A stretch of 64,000 nucleotides of DNA. Source: Prunella strophiata. Taxonomy: Eukaryota; Chordata; Aves; Passeriformes; Prunellidae. Of this stretch, positions 1 through 12,565 are shown piece after piece. The stretch covers positions 27,688,310 through 27,752,309 of the forward strand of contig JAZBQD010000015.1 in NCBI GenBank assembly GCA_036583965.1. The letters run 5' to 3'. Under the pieces are notes generated by a model. It made no database searches and was not told where the DNA came from. It was given only the letters and a program-made list of their open reading frames with translations. A program made the position numbers and the translations under genes. How positions within the stretch are numbered: position 1 is the stretch's first letter; the number at the start of each line of letters is the position of its first letter.

Positions 1-2574
1 TCCTGTGCCCAATAAAATCAAAGTTCCCTTTGCTTTCAATGGCATAGGCAGAGATTGTAATGAAACAGCAGGATCTGCCAAGAAAATTACAACAATAACA
101 AGTAGGGACATGTTTGTGAGACTACAAACAAATGTCTACTGTGCTGTACTCTGAATGTTTTGAAGGTATGCTGCTCACAAAATATAATGACCTTACACAG
201 ACAAATTGACCCACTGTTTTGTTTTGAACATTAGAAAAATGCTTTTTGATTAGCTCTAAATATATTGATCACTCATTCAGTAGTTTGTATTCACTGCTTG
301 TCTGTATTCAATCTACAAACAGAAGCAGTCATTTCACCTTTCATAAACATTGCCTTCCCACTGCAAATAAGAACATAATAATTAATACTAATTACCTTTT
401 ATTCTGAATGTCTTGGGGAATAAGGACTTAGAAATTTTCACAGCTGTTTTGAGGAACTAAAAACTAAAGCTCCTGTTTTGTAGATAGTGAATATTCACAA
501 TTTGCACAGTCATAGTTAGATTGCATTAAATTTTTTCTCTCCACTGATTAAAGAAACTAACACAGCATGAGCTCTACATTGTGCAATCAAAGACCCCATT
601 TAAAAGAAAATTTTAAAATCTTATCATAATTATTCAGGCTTTTAAGTTTTAGATCTCTTTTCCAGGGAGTATTCAGGCAATCAAAGCATGATTGTGCTAA
701 TGGTTAAAGACAAAATAGAAAGAACAGGAATACAGACAAGTCAGGAAAGAGGAAGGAAGAAGAAACATCACTCGCCTCACAAAAATTTTTAAAAAGGTGA
801 TTATTTTAGAAATTGTTCTGTTTAGTCAGAATAGCACTCCAGGGTACCCCTTTTCCTTCCTCTTAAACTTTCAGCTCAACTGATGCTCTGTTCTTGCTGT
901 GCTGCTTTCGATCCCTGCAAGGGTAAAAACAGCTGGAGTTCCCTTTCTCTTCACCAGTCATCAGTTACTGTTTGCCACTGCTTAAAAAAGAGATGAGAAG
1001 TGGAAATATGGTCTTTTTACTACACTAACAGCCCAAAATTCATGAATCAACTGGAGAGAATGTTCACTTCACTTTTTGGAAAGCACCTGTAGATCTGTCC
1101 CTGCAAACAGGGCCCTAGAGGATGGTTCTAGCTGCTGGCAGTATCATTCTAATTCTCTGCAAACTGAACTTCACCTTTGGTTTGGTACACAGGCTCCCTT
1201 AGGTTTCAAAAAATCATGATTCATTTCCTCAGGCTGCTTGGTTTTCTGAAGATTGGGCCCTCAGCAAATGTAAGGTAATTGTAATTATAATAAAATGAAT
1301 GCAATAAATGTTGCTATAATACAGTGTTAAGTGACAGATAATTGCTGAGTACCATAGATACACTTTTGCCTTTAATTAGAGAGAAGCAACCATCTCATTT
1401 ATTCTAGTTAAATTGGAGATGTAATCTTTGAAGTTACCATCAAAGACCTCATGATTTAACCTTACCAAGTACACTACTAATAATAATTTTAAGTGTACTT
1501 ACATAAAGCAATAATAATGGCTTTTCATTTTATTATAGGGTAATAATTTGGTCTTAGGGTAGATAAACTAGTGGAAGGAAGGCCAAAGTAGTGAACTACA
1601 GAGTAACACAATATTATTATTAACCCTCTGCTACAGCAAACATCATGGAAACTGATGCTATTGAGCAAACAAAAAGCTGTTCCTGAAGAGTTTTAAAACA
1701 AATATTTTTGAGGCTTAAGAGATTGGATGTTGAGGTCTTAGGGAAGATTTCAGCAAGCAGTACTAAATCATCCTGGTCTGTTGAAACAAGGCACTGCTAC
1801 TGCAATCAGTAGGTACTAAAATGAATGGAATAATTTTCTGGTCAGAGCAAGTTTCTAAGCAAATAAACTAAACACTGCTTACTTCAGTTTTTCTGGGGTA
1901 CAAAAAGGAGAATGTACATTTTCCCCATTTTAAAATGGTATTTTGAAAATAGTGGTATTGTTTCTTTCCTTACTCATTAGAAAAGGCAGTGGAGATATAA
2001 AAATTTTGTAATCTTAACTGGCATTTGCTAATATTTTGTTATAGTATAACATTGCTTCTTCTGGTAAATTTGATTTGAAACCACTGAAGCTAATGGAAGT
2101 TCCATTAGGTAAAACATGTCACAATGTATTAGACCTCACTCCTCTCCATTAGTAATGATGAGTGTCCATTTTTTTCACATAGTATTCTTCTTTTTGGAAT
2201 TACACTTATTAGCACTCTTGTCACAGCACACTGAAAATATTTATTCTAATTGTATCAGTCTTGTTCTTGCACCTATTTTTTCATTAAAAGTAAAAATGAA
2301 GTAAGACTTTACAATTAATTGTGATTGTTGGCAAGGTCACTGAAGATGACTAAGAACTTTAGATATACATTTAACAATTTTCTTCTTGAAGATTTTCATA
2401 GCACAGTACCCAGATGTGTGTTCCTTTGGGGTATTCTGATCACAAACGTAAATAGCTATCCACGCCTTACTATTTCAGAAAGTCAAAACCTTTCCCAGAA
2501 GACAGCAGTCACTTGAAAAGGATCACCACTACCAACATCCATTATCATTTTGTGAATCAGATACCAAAGGTCCA
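1..2574. other. Unique AT-rich non-coding stretch
   Basis: I see no gene, RNA gene or recognisable transposon here. Reading frames are short and look like chance frames: those near 2.1-2.5 kb give 62-63 residue products rich in Phe, Leu and Ser with no recognisable motif. The part around 1.26-1.55 kb is very rich in TAAT-type words. Confidence 0.6.
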
Positions 2575-2614
2575 AATGGCTGAAATAATGAGATCCAGCA
2601 CTGCCATTCAAATT
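2575..2614 (+). repeat. 40-bp direct repeat, copy 1
   Basis: This 40-bp stretch, beginning AATGGCTGAAATAATGAG, recurs at 3595-3634 in the same orientation with about three mismatches. The copies are exactly 1,020 bp apart. They may be two pieces of one dispersed repeat family or a local duplication; sequence on either side does not match obviously. Confidence 0.75.
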
Positions 2615-2839
2615 TCTGGAAAAGAATGGAAAAATTTATCATGTAAAGTTTTTATTTTGATTGCTTTTCCTTCAAAGTAAATATTTCAATCTGGTAAACA
2701 TCCTTCATTCCACCTCAAAAACAAAACATTATTTTTAGGAAGTTCCATTTTTTTTTCTATGAACTAGAGGTACAGGAGGAAAAAGAACTTCCCAGAACTA
2801 TAAACCCTAGGAAATAATGAAGCAGTCTGGGAAAGACAG

Positions 2840-2873
2840 AAAGATTTCTGTAGAAGTTTCTATAGAAATCTTT
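2840..2873. repeat. 34-bp near-perfect palindrome
   Basis: The left arm (2840-2855, starting AAAGATTTCT) pairs with the right arm (2858-2873, ending AGAAATCTTT) across 16 positions with one G-T wobble, leaving only two central bases. A smaller palindrome (ATTTCTTAGAAAT) follows at about 2876-2888. The region could form a cruciform in DNA or a hairpin in RNA. No function can be assigned. Confidence 0.8.
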
Positions 2874-3027
2874 AGATTTCTTAGAAATGCAACCTTATCT
2901 CAGAATAAGCACGTCTAGTTTCCAGAAACACAGAACCAAAAAAAAAAAATGTTTTAAGGCAGAGATCAACCAAGCCTGACTCTTTTCTCCCCTGAGACAC
3001 AACGGAGATGGCACATGCCTCTGCTAT

Positions 3028-3084
3028 CACAGAATCATAAAATCATTTAGGTTGGGAAAGACCTTTAAGATCACTGAGTATGGC
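3028..3084 (-). mobile_element. CR1 LINE 3'-end fragment
   Basis: The plus strand reads ATCACAGAATCATAAAATCA, then a GGTTGGGAAAGACC block and AAGATCACTGAGT. This is the reverse complement of the CR1 3' terminus (TTCCAACC ... TGATTCTATGAT type), so the element lies on the minus strand. Only the last 50-60 bp are recognisable; beyond them is an A14 tract (about 3087-3100) and unmatched sequence. It is a dead, strongly truncated copy. Confidence 0.7.
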
Positions 3085-3594
3085 CAAAAAAAAAAAAACA
3101 AACCTGCACAAAAACAGCCAGCTCAGCTGAGCTGGCCACACATTTATGCAGAACCCCAAAGACTGCTGCAAGGTGCTTCCCTGTAGTTGTTTATCAATAG
3201 GCTCAGCCTATCAGTATTCCTTCATATTCTCTGTAAAAACCACTTTACCTAGTTTTAAATGCAGAGGGAGTCTTCCCACACTTTATATTTTTTTCTGAAA
3301 CAGTACACAAGGAACTACATTACTTGTGTGGACTGATGCCATCTATCCTAGTGTGCAGGATTTTGAAATTCAAGCATCAGAGACCAGCAAAATACAGTTT
3401 TCATGCTATTTATATTCCTTTTAAAAGATACAATATATATTGAATTCCACTCTGCTACTTTGAAGGCAGTGAGTCTATGAAGTCTGCACTGGTGAACTGG
3501 TAAATTAGAAAATCAGAACACAACTCTTTTTTTTTTTTTTCTCATACTCTTACTGCATTAAATGAACATGAGGATTGAAAGCAAAAATAGCAAG

Positions 3595-3634
3595 AATGGC
3601 TGAAATAATGAGATCCAACACTGTCATACAAATT
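3595..3634 (+). repeat. 40-bp direct repeat, copy 2
   Basis: Second copy of the repeat at 2575-2614, same orientation, about three mismatches (AGCA/AACA and two substitutions in the CTGCCATTCA part). A long T tract lies about 60 bp upstream (near 3525-3540). Confidence 0.75.
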
Positions 3635-6600
3635 CTCAGGTGTTGAAGGACTCTATTTTTTTATTTTAAACTATAAGCCTCATTAATTTTCTGTTTCCTT
3701 TTGTAGCAAGATACAACTCACAAATACATGGAGGAAAAAGGTAGTATTTTTATCAAAATCACAAGTTAGGAGTTGAAATAGCATTTAAAATCAGTAGCAC
3801 TGCAACTTAAATCTTAGCATAACTCAGACAACTTTGAAACTCTGTGTAAAATTCCCATTTGGAATGGACAAGAGGATGAATTGCTAAGACATAAAAGTAA
3901 TGTGAAGTTTGAAGGTAATCCCTGCTATGTATATTTACCTGTATTTCAAATACTATATTTAGTTATTTCCAGTCTAAGATAGGGATTTCTATATTGTCCT
4001 GTCTCTTTGGACTTGCCCTACGAATACAGTGGAAAATGAACATGATAAAAATTGAATAATAGAATATTATATTATGAATAAAATAAAATAATATTCAAAC
4101 AGTTTAATAAGCAAAAGAGTGAATAAAATGGGCTATGATGCTCTTTCTGTGGGCAGTGTGAGAGAGATAAATTGTTGCTACTGTGCCCCTCTTATGTTGC
4201 TGATGAAGAATTCAGACACAATCTTCCAGGAGCAAAATGAAGTAAAAATTTCTTCTGGCAGAAATAAATTGCCCGTCTCTTGTTTAGCTAACATTAACAG
4301 AGCATATCTAAGAGTGTGAGTTGATAATAATAGTTTTCTGTTCAAATGCATACACAATCAGGTAAAATTCGTTAAGTGTATAGCTATAGTATAGCTATAG
4401 GTGAAATATGAAGGGTTTTTCTAAATGTGCTCTCCCTCATGTTCTCTTTGTCTCATATTTTTTTTTTTTTCTTGCCTCATAACAACATACCTATTACCTT
4501 TTTCTGAACATCCTCTTACCCCTACATCTGAGATTTCACTTTTGTTTGTTTGTTTCTGAACACTCAGACTGGCCCAAAATTACTTTTTTGTACCAGAAAA
4601 CTATTTTTTTCAATTCAGGTGTAATTTCTGCAATAAATAATTTCATCAAGGGAAATATTTTGAAACCTACATTTAAAGAAGAAACAAAGAAACCAAGAAG
4701 TGGTGTCAACTGGTTGTATTCAGTGCTTTGGCAATGGGCTGTTTACTTGGACTTGCACAAAATTCCAGCCTCACTGTGAGCATATACATGTACATTCAAC
4801 TTTCTAGAAACTGGAAGGGTGCCAATGGAAAAAATAGTAAGTATTTCAGTGCTAGAAATTGGATAGTTTGTTGAATAGAAATTCACATGGAAAAAAAGTT
4901 CAAAGTCTCTGTTTGATACAGGACCAAAATTTGAACTTATACCCTTTACTTTTTGCATGAATATCTTAAGCTCTACCTATTTAGATATTCTGATGCAGAT
5001 GTTTCACAGTCTTTGCTTGTATGTTTCCTCTTTGTATAAAAATACTTAAATAGTCATTATCCTAGACTGCAAAAATTATTCCAGCCTAGCAGTTAGGCCA
5101 TTTGCCTTGTTGATGAATTCCAGCTAATGCACTAGCAAATATCTAACAATTTATCTGAAGTGTAACAGACTCTGTAGGAGGGACTGAAAGCACTTTCCCA
5201 GGATGTCCCCACAGCTTAAAAAACTAGAGTTTTATTTTGTGTCAGATGAAACATTTCAGAAACAAACCATTTTGGTTCCATTTTGCAGTCCAGAAAATAA
5301 AAATTAATTTTAAATTTTTGGATATATACTTACAGCTATTTACATCATGCAGCTCAGAAAAAAGAAGGGACTTGCACAGTCAAGCCCAGCACCCTGGTAT
5401 CCTAGCCCCCATCCACAAGGAATTGTGGTGCAAATAAAAATAAGTGGGGAAAGGGTAGAGAGACACACTTGCTAGATAAGATGTATGCATAGCAGAGTTG
5501 ATTTCTCACAGAAAATTTGGGAAGTCTATACTCATGTTCTGAAAGAGAACAAAAAACAAAAGAATAATTGCCTTGGTTGAAGTAAGATTTTAGAAACATG
5601 TAACATTTTCATGAATTAATAAATGTTTTAAGAGTTTGAAAAGCCTAAATTTATAAATGTTTTGCACATTATCAGCAGCAACAGCAACTTTATGCATGCA
5701 TGAACTTAATGAACCAACCCACAAAAACAAAGAAGATTATTAATAAGACATTGTCTCAAGGCAGGATAAATGAGGTGCTTCTGAGAACATCAGAGAGAGG
5801 TCTCTAATGATAGACAGAGAGGCACAGCTGCTGTTTTGTTTTTGTGCAAAGATAGTGGTCACTGAATTTATTGCTGGGTGACAAAAGAAAGAGATTTTGT
5901 ATGACTTTGGGTATAAATATTTAAATACATTCTTTATCTCCTTTTACTTCTTTTTATGCCCTTCCCCTCCTCTTTCCTTTCATTGTTTTTATGATTTTTC
6001 TAGGGTTTGGTTGCCTCAAATTAATTTTATTCACTCTTTTTGAAATGTTTGAACTTTTTTCTTATGGTCCAGTGTAATCAGAAGTGAGCTTGATTTCTTT
6101 CTGAAACTTAGTTATCATTTTGAGTCACTTCTTTCCATTGTTGTGCTTTCTTTTAAATGTGCTTATGGGGCCATTAGTCCTCCAGATGAAGGGAAGTTAC
6201 ATTTCTCAGAGATAAGCAGGAAAAGACCCAAAATTTAACCTTCGGGTCAAGGTATTTCACAACCACCTTCATCTTCTAAGAGCCACCATCTCTTTGCAAG
6301 GGCTGGTGGATGAGTGAGCTTCTTGCTTTTGAAGCCTACCACTAGTCTTTCATGACCAGTCTCCACAAGTCTTGTGTCACTAATTAGATGTAAATTAATA
6401 ATTTGTCCTCTCCCTCTCAAAAGCTTAATCACTACAAAGCAGTAATCTTTCAGTTCTGTACAACCAACCTTACAGCACAGCCTAAGTAGATTAAAAATTA
6501 CATATCCCCCACACCAAGATTTTGGAACAGAAATATTCTTCATTGCAGGTCAAAATTACTAATGTAAACAGTAAAATTTTACTGGTCTTTACTAGGGAAT

Positions 6601-9600
6601 GCAACCTGGAACCAGAAATACTGAACCTTACATTTTCACTAATCAAACCTATTGAAAAAACTCCAAGGGAAGGTTTTCTTTATTTTTCTAGGTCAGTAGT
6701 GAATTATAAAGGTCTGGTGACCTTAAAACAGAAAATAAACCCAAACCACCATAACCACCACTTTACCTCCCCCCCACCCCCCAAAAAAAAAAAAATTATC
6801 AGATAGTGATATTTACTTTATTTTCAGCAGCTAAAAAGATATATGTGTCTAAGGTAGACTCTCCCACAAACACATACATTCTAGAAGACAAATCTAAATT
6901 GGAATGAAAATGAAATAAACCCAAACCAAGATATTAAGAGGGATACTTTATGTACATACATATAGAAAAGATTGTTAAGAAGGAAAGTCATAATGGAATT
7001 CACACAAATGATATCCACAGACTCAGTAGCTGATTGGAAACACCAAATTTACTGTGGAATGTGCATTCAGAATCTTGTGTCAAGATAAGCAAACAGTAGA
7101 CTCATCATAAGAGTTTATTTCCATAAAGTGGAAATCTAAGATTATTTTGCTTCATAATAAGCCTGATCTTCTGATCATGATTAAATACAGAACAAATATT
7201 GCCATGAAATCAAAATCCTTTACTGTTTTAAGACCAGAGAATAAAATACTTTTGTTTTCAGCTGACAGAACTAGTTGAGCTTGAAAGAAATCATAATAGC
7301 TGTAGTTTGTGGACTGTTACTGTAGAAATTTCCTCTAAGCATTTTCAGTCTTTAAATGGAGCTCACTGAGGAAGCTCTGCAGTCTCTCTCCAGTTAGGTT
7401 AAACAGGTGATTTCATGGCTGTTATTTATGCAAGTTTCTTTAAGCTAATAGGCTTTTCTTTTTTTCCACAATTCTTATGTCTCTATTGTGTTTTTCACTA
7501 TACTGATCCTGTCTAGTCAAAACAAGGTCTGGTTCTCTGCTTTACTGCTTCCTCAACCCAATAGCACTCTCTCTGTGCTACAATCCCACCTGTGATTTAC
7601 ATCACCAGAGCTAAAACTTAACAGTCCATGAAATTTATTGCATATTGTTTGATTCATTTGTGTTGAGCCATTCAGAACACAAGCTAAATTGTAAATTTAT
7701 CTCATATGGTTTTCAGACTGAATGATTGGTCATAGTTCACATGCAAATCTGGAGCTGCAGTGAGAATTTTAACTGCTTCATAAAAGTTAATGTCAGAGGT
7801 TTTCTGATGACTGCACCCATCTTCTTTAATGGCCTTATTTATTTATTTTTCTACAACGAGCTTGATGCAAGTCATTCTTTCTTACGCATTTTCTACAGCT
7901 CTAATACATCAGTTTATTTTTAGACTCCTTTCTCTTCTGGTAAGTAGCATGAGGAACTGACAATAAAACCAAAATATTTCCTTCCACTCAATAACATCAA
8001 ATTTCATGCTTCATTTTTCGGTCCATTTTCCCATCTGTTGAAAACCTTATGTGATCAGGAGTGTGTTCCTTGATGCATACTTTCCTCTCTGTTTTTCTTA
8101 TTTGAAATTGCTGTCAGATCCAGATAAATTTAAAACTGCTTCAGTCAAAATGCTGGGATGCTGTTAGGAATGTGCACATGTACATCAGGGAGGGGATAAG
8201 AAAAGCATGAGCAAGAATGAAAAGAGTGAAAGTGTTGGAAAGAGAGGGCATGTAGGGCTTGTTCATTGAAACCTACCAAGATCAAGTGTACTTCATTACT
8301 GAAGCCATACATGTTTGATACTGAGATATGAGAGGATGGAGTTCTTGCTGACAGCATGCATCCAGTAGTCAGCAAACATTAGTTTTTCCATCCCAGCAGA
8401 GCTGAGTTGAATTGGTTCGGTCATTTTCAATCTTTTGGACTGATATGAACAACAGAGAGGGAAAGAGCCTTAAAGATTTGCATCAATGCAAACATCATCC
8501 CTCAGGTAATTACTACTTATATTAACACTGGAAGTATTAAGACAGGACCTGGTCTGAGGAGAAGGAAATAGCTGAGCTGCATTGAGCTTTTCCTCATCAC
8601 ACATTCTTCACAATACTGGAAATGTCACTTAGGGCAAGATGGTTGGCCTTGTGCTACTCAGTCACCCACCGCCTTTATTCCCTGACTTCTGCTACTGAAT
8701 AGTAGAGGCTCCAAATCTCAGTAGATCTGAAAGAGTAGGGATATCCATTGAGTGATTTATAAATAATCCCTAAATAAAAAAACTGTTGTGATTCATATGC
8801 AGAAAGGAGAGAAGGCTCAACCCTGCTCAAAGGCCAAGTGCTATCTGTTGATTGTGCTCTCAGCATGCTGTAGGCTCCTTTACAGCACAAAAAGCACAGA
8901 TATTTTCACTTCAAAATCAAAGTATTACTATAATCCATCTTCTGCACAATCAATTTCATTAATCATTCTATAAATAAGACAAAGAACCCCAAGGCTATAG
9001 AGCAGCCTGAACAGGAATTGTAACTCCATATTGTCCAGTTTACAAAAACTAAGAATCATGAACCTGGAAGAAAATCAAGCAGACTGGCTCTATAACCAGT
9101 TTTAAAGATATAGTTTTGATATTTCAGAACATAATTATTACAAAAAGTTATTTTTCCTACTGTGCTAAGTCCAAACTGGCAAGACTGCCAACTTTAAGGT
9201 TTGTGAGAATGGTGCAAGAGGTGAGCATCAAAGTGGACAGAGCAGATCATTGCAAATTATGGCATATTTATAATGGTTTCAGACAGGTAACATCTGACTT
9301 GTTACTGAAAAGAATATTATGTCTTCTTACAGAAAGTTTTAAAAATATACGGCTCTCCATTTTAACTTATCTGCACAAGGATAGCTCTTTGGCATGAGAG
9401 TTGAAACTTCTTTCTAAATTGAGCAGTGGATATTACTAAATTACTTACTAGCTTCCTTTTTCTATTGATACAAAACCAGGATAAACAAGAGATTGCAGTG
9501 GTTTATTTTGAAAATTGTTTTTCCGATATTAATAATGTACTTTAGCAATAACAAGTGAGAGTGTGACTAATTTACAGCTTCTCAATGCTTTTAATCCATT

Positions 9601-10429
9601 TATTGCAGGAGGTGGGAGTACTTTGAGGATACTCAAAGCTATTTCTTCTCTGTGAGGTGTAGTAGAATTTTAACTAGCCTCACTACTTCTCAGCACAATC
9701 ACTAAAATAAATGTGTGATATATAATCACATTTTTTAATTAATTCAGCACTTGAAATAGTACATCAGATCTCAGGAGAACAATTCCCCAACCATGATAAA
9801 TATGCAGAATCTTTCTAATCTTAGCCTTCTGAACACAATTTTTTGAACTTTTAATTCCTTAACTTCACATCCACTTTCTGTGAAGGATGGGAGAGTGTTG
9901 CATCTTAAAGGTTTCATCCAGACTTGAAATGCATATTTCAAGTTATTTGTATTTATATAAATATAAGCTATTTATAGCTTAATTTGCTGCAGGTAGAGGC
10001 TTTGAAAAATCATTAGACTCAGTAGATATTATTTTCCTAAAGGCAAAAGCTAGGTAAAATAATAATAATTAAAAAAAAAAAAAACCTAAAATAATAATGT
10101 AACAGGTGAATTATTTCTCTACCCAGAGTTTCATAAATTTAAGCAAGAATCCCACTAATGGTGGGGCAAGCAAAAGTATGTCTGGTACTCAGGTTCATGT
10201 CTGACCTTGTTTGCCAGCACAGATATAGCTTTGTCCTTCATTCCCAATGTTATGGCAGATCTGCAGCAAGTCATTGTCATTTTACTCAGCTGCCTGATGC
10301 CATCATTTTCTAGACTGATGATGCTGGTTTGGGTTTTGCCTTTTCTTCTTTTATATGTTTTCTATATTCTTCACACATATATTTATAACTCTGTCACCTC
10401 TTGTATTAGTGGTTCATTTTTCCAGTACT
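3635..10429. other. Unique non-coding stretch
   Basis: No gene or clear transposon was recognised. Minor items: an 11-bp tandem duplication (TATAGCTATAG twice) near 4378-4402, and a C-rich run followed by A13 at about 6767-6794 (G-rich on the minus strand). A stretch with splice-like borders at 9128-9220 is treated as a finding. The remaining frames are below 105 residues and have no family motif. Confidence 0.55.
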
Positions 10430-10435
10430 TTTCCA
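10430..10435 (+). repeat. Left target-site duplication of LTR
   Basis: TTTCCA directly precedes the LTR and is repeated directly after it at 10814-10819. A 6-bp duplication is usual for class II (ERVK-like) avian endogenous retroviruses. Confidence 0.65.
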
Positions 10436-10813
10436 TGGTCTTTCCCTAGGCAGAAAGACAAAACAAATTCCAGAACTCCAAGCCGTGGGGGGCACAAGGC
10501 CCCAGAGATATCTTGGTTCTTGCTGGTAACCAAGGCCAAGAACAACTCTTTGAGATACATTTTCATGGACAAAGTACAGCCAGGGCTGAGGGGGGTACTC
10601 CAGAGAAAGGGCTTGACCTGGGGGGAGAACTGCATCACCACTTCTCCTAATTGGTGCTTTTAATCAGTTATGCTGATTTCCTGAAACCTATAAAAATGTT
10701 CTCACCCCTGGGGGGTGGGCTTTTGTGGACACCTTTCCATAACTGCTCCTGAAGGCTTTCAAATAAAGATCCCCTTTTATATTACCTCCTTACTAAAATT
10801 ATCTTGAGTTTCA
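10436..10813 (+). mobile_element. Solo LTR, plus orientation, ERVK-like
   Basis: This 378-bp block starts with TG and ends with CA between TTTCCA repeats. In plus orientation it holds a TATA-like box (CCTATAAAAA, about 10687-10696) and, about 70 bp later, an AATAAA signal (10762-10767), the order expected for U3-R-U5. Base composition differs from the flanks: several G runs and higher GC. There is no second LTR and no gag, pol or env sequence nearby, so it is a solo LTR left by recombination between the two LTRs of a provirus. Class assignment rests on the 6-bp duplication alone. Reading frames at 10355-10663 on both strands cross it and are not genes. Confidence 0.72.
10687..10696 (+). promoter_or_regulatory. 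TATA-like box in LTR U3
   Basis: CCTATAAAAA lies upstream of the LTR polyadenylation signal at 10762. By position it is the retroviral core promoter. Whether it is still active is unknown. Confidence 0.5.
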
Positions 10814-10819
10814 TTTCCA

Positions 10820-12532
10820 GGTTGGGAAAAGGCAAATTAGAGTGGCTAAGCCATGCCCATATAGTGATTCTGTATCTAGTGGTACCTCACAGCTGCAGAA
10901 GGTGGCTACATCAAATGCAAGTGCTTTTGGGTCACTACTTAAACATTATTACACATGGAGTTTTAGTGCACTTATATGTTAAGATTATATGGAAAAATAT
11001 TTTTAAATAATCCTTATTAGAATAACTTTCATATTAAAATTAACAATCAAAAGTTTTAGAAAGGACATAAAAATTTTGGATTGAGATTGTTTTCTAACAC
11101 TTAAAACCACAGTGGGTACAAAAAGTACATTACAGGATATTTCTAGGTGGTTTTGTTTTGTTCCATGCAATTATTTTTTTCATTCCTCATTCTAAATTGG
11201 AAACAAACAGTCAACAACTATCACGAAAGTTCCTTTCTGTAAAGCTTCAAGGTGTTGAAGAAAATAATATTTAGAAAAGTACTGAGAAAGGAAATACCCT
11301 TTTTGAGGAAAAGAGAAAAGACCAAGGTACTGTGGAAACCTTTGACCAATACCCTCAATGTCCCTCCTGCTCAAAAGTTCAGCATATCCCATCATATATG
11401 CATATGCATCATATGCATATCCTGTATGCATCAGGTCAGCTGTGCCACTCCCAGGTTCTCTCTATGCCATAGGACTAACACATTCTCAGCAGTAAAATAT
11501 CTGGAATTCATGGACATTTCTGCAACTGCTCCAGTCACTCCATGGGAGATTCAAAAATCACTGGCAAGAGATTCCAGGGCTTTCTACTCCTTTTTTATCT
11601 CCATGTGGAAAGAATTTCCCAATAGCAAATCTGTAGATATTTTCTTCAAGGCAGGAAGTGTGGAGAAACCTGAGCAGCCTGGTGAAAGTCTGGTCCCTGA
11701 GTCACCTTGAGAACCTCCCTTACAAGGAGCATTCTCTAAAAATCAAGGGGAGATTTGCTGTCCCACACTTTGATATTAGTTAATGCATATCAAAGAGAGA
11801 ACTTCTTCCTTAGCTTTTTCAACTATTTAAATTATGTACAACTTATTTCCCAATTACTTCTTGCCTGTTATTATTTAATAAACCACTTCACTTGAAATTT
11901 TTCTAGAACCATAAAATGTATCTGATGAGCTTATCTCTTCCAATCCTTTTCATTCATCATAGACTAGAAAAGCTCCACTAGGTTTATTCAGTGCTTTGAT
12001 TGTAATTTGTTTATAAGATTTTTTGGCATTTAGCAAGGGTGAAACGTATGGGAAAAATAATGCAACGGCCCAAAATAATGAAGTATGCTCTTAATTTCCT
12101 TTATAAAATTACTCATCTTCTTCAATATACCTTTTCAGTCAATTCTTCATAATATGTGATTTATAATTCAAGGAAAAAAAATATTAGACTCAGTCATTCC
12201 AGATGAACTACATTATTTTAATTTAAAAATTAGAATCTTTCTAAATTACAAAAAGTGGTCATCTACTGACATTCTATGCAAAAACCCTAGATAATCACAC
12301 TATCTGTGGCAGTATGTGAAGGCCTTTTCAGTACTTTTTGAAATGTCTTTGAGTATTAAGATTTAAACAAAGCCACATTTTTATAATATAATCTTTGATT
12401 ATTTGGCATTAGCTAGAACTACAGAGATTTAGCTATATTTTGACATTTCATTTGGTATTAGCAGAAACTAAAAGTCAGCTGGATATCAAAAGGAAAACAT
12501 TTAATTTAAATTTATTGTTGTCTAAGGGGATC

Positions 12533-12535
<3 letters not shown>
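10820..12535. other. Unique non-coding stretch with ATATGCAT cluster
   Basis: No gene was recognised. At about 11390-11432 the words CATATGCAT and ATATGCATAT recur several times, giving overlapping palindromes. The 152-residue frame at 11252-11710 passes through this cluster; it has no domain I recognise and no CR1 or LTR similarity, so I treat it as a chance frame. Confidence 0.55.
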
Positions 12536-12564
<29 letters not shown>

Positions 12565-12565
12565 T
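12536..12565 (+). repeat. (TG)n microsatellite
   Basis: Uninterrupted TG dinucleotides, about 14-15 units. Likely length-polymorphic. Confidence 0.95.

Noticed and set aside
6767..6782. Minus-strand G-run as a G-quadruplex
   Set aside because: The G tracts are not separated into four runs with proper loops.
10355..10663. Overlapping frames on both strands around 10.4-10.66 kb
   Set aside because: They lie across the solo LTR at 10436-10813, which is non-coding.
11252..11710. 152-residue plus-strand frame
   Set aside because: No domain or family signature; it crosses a palindromic low-complexity cluster. A frame of this length is expected by chance in 64 kb of non-coding DNA.
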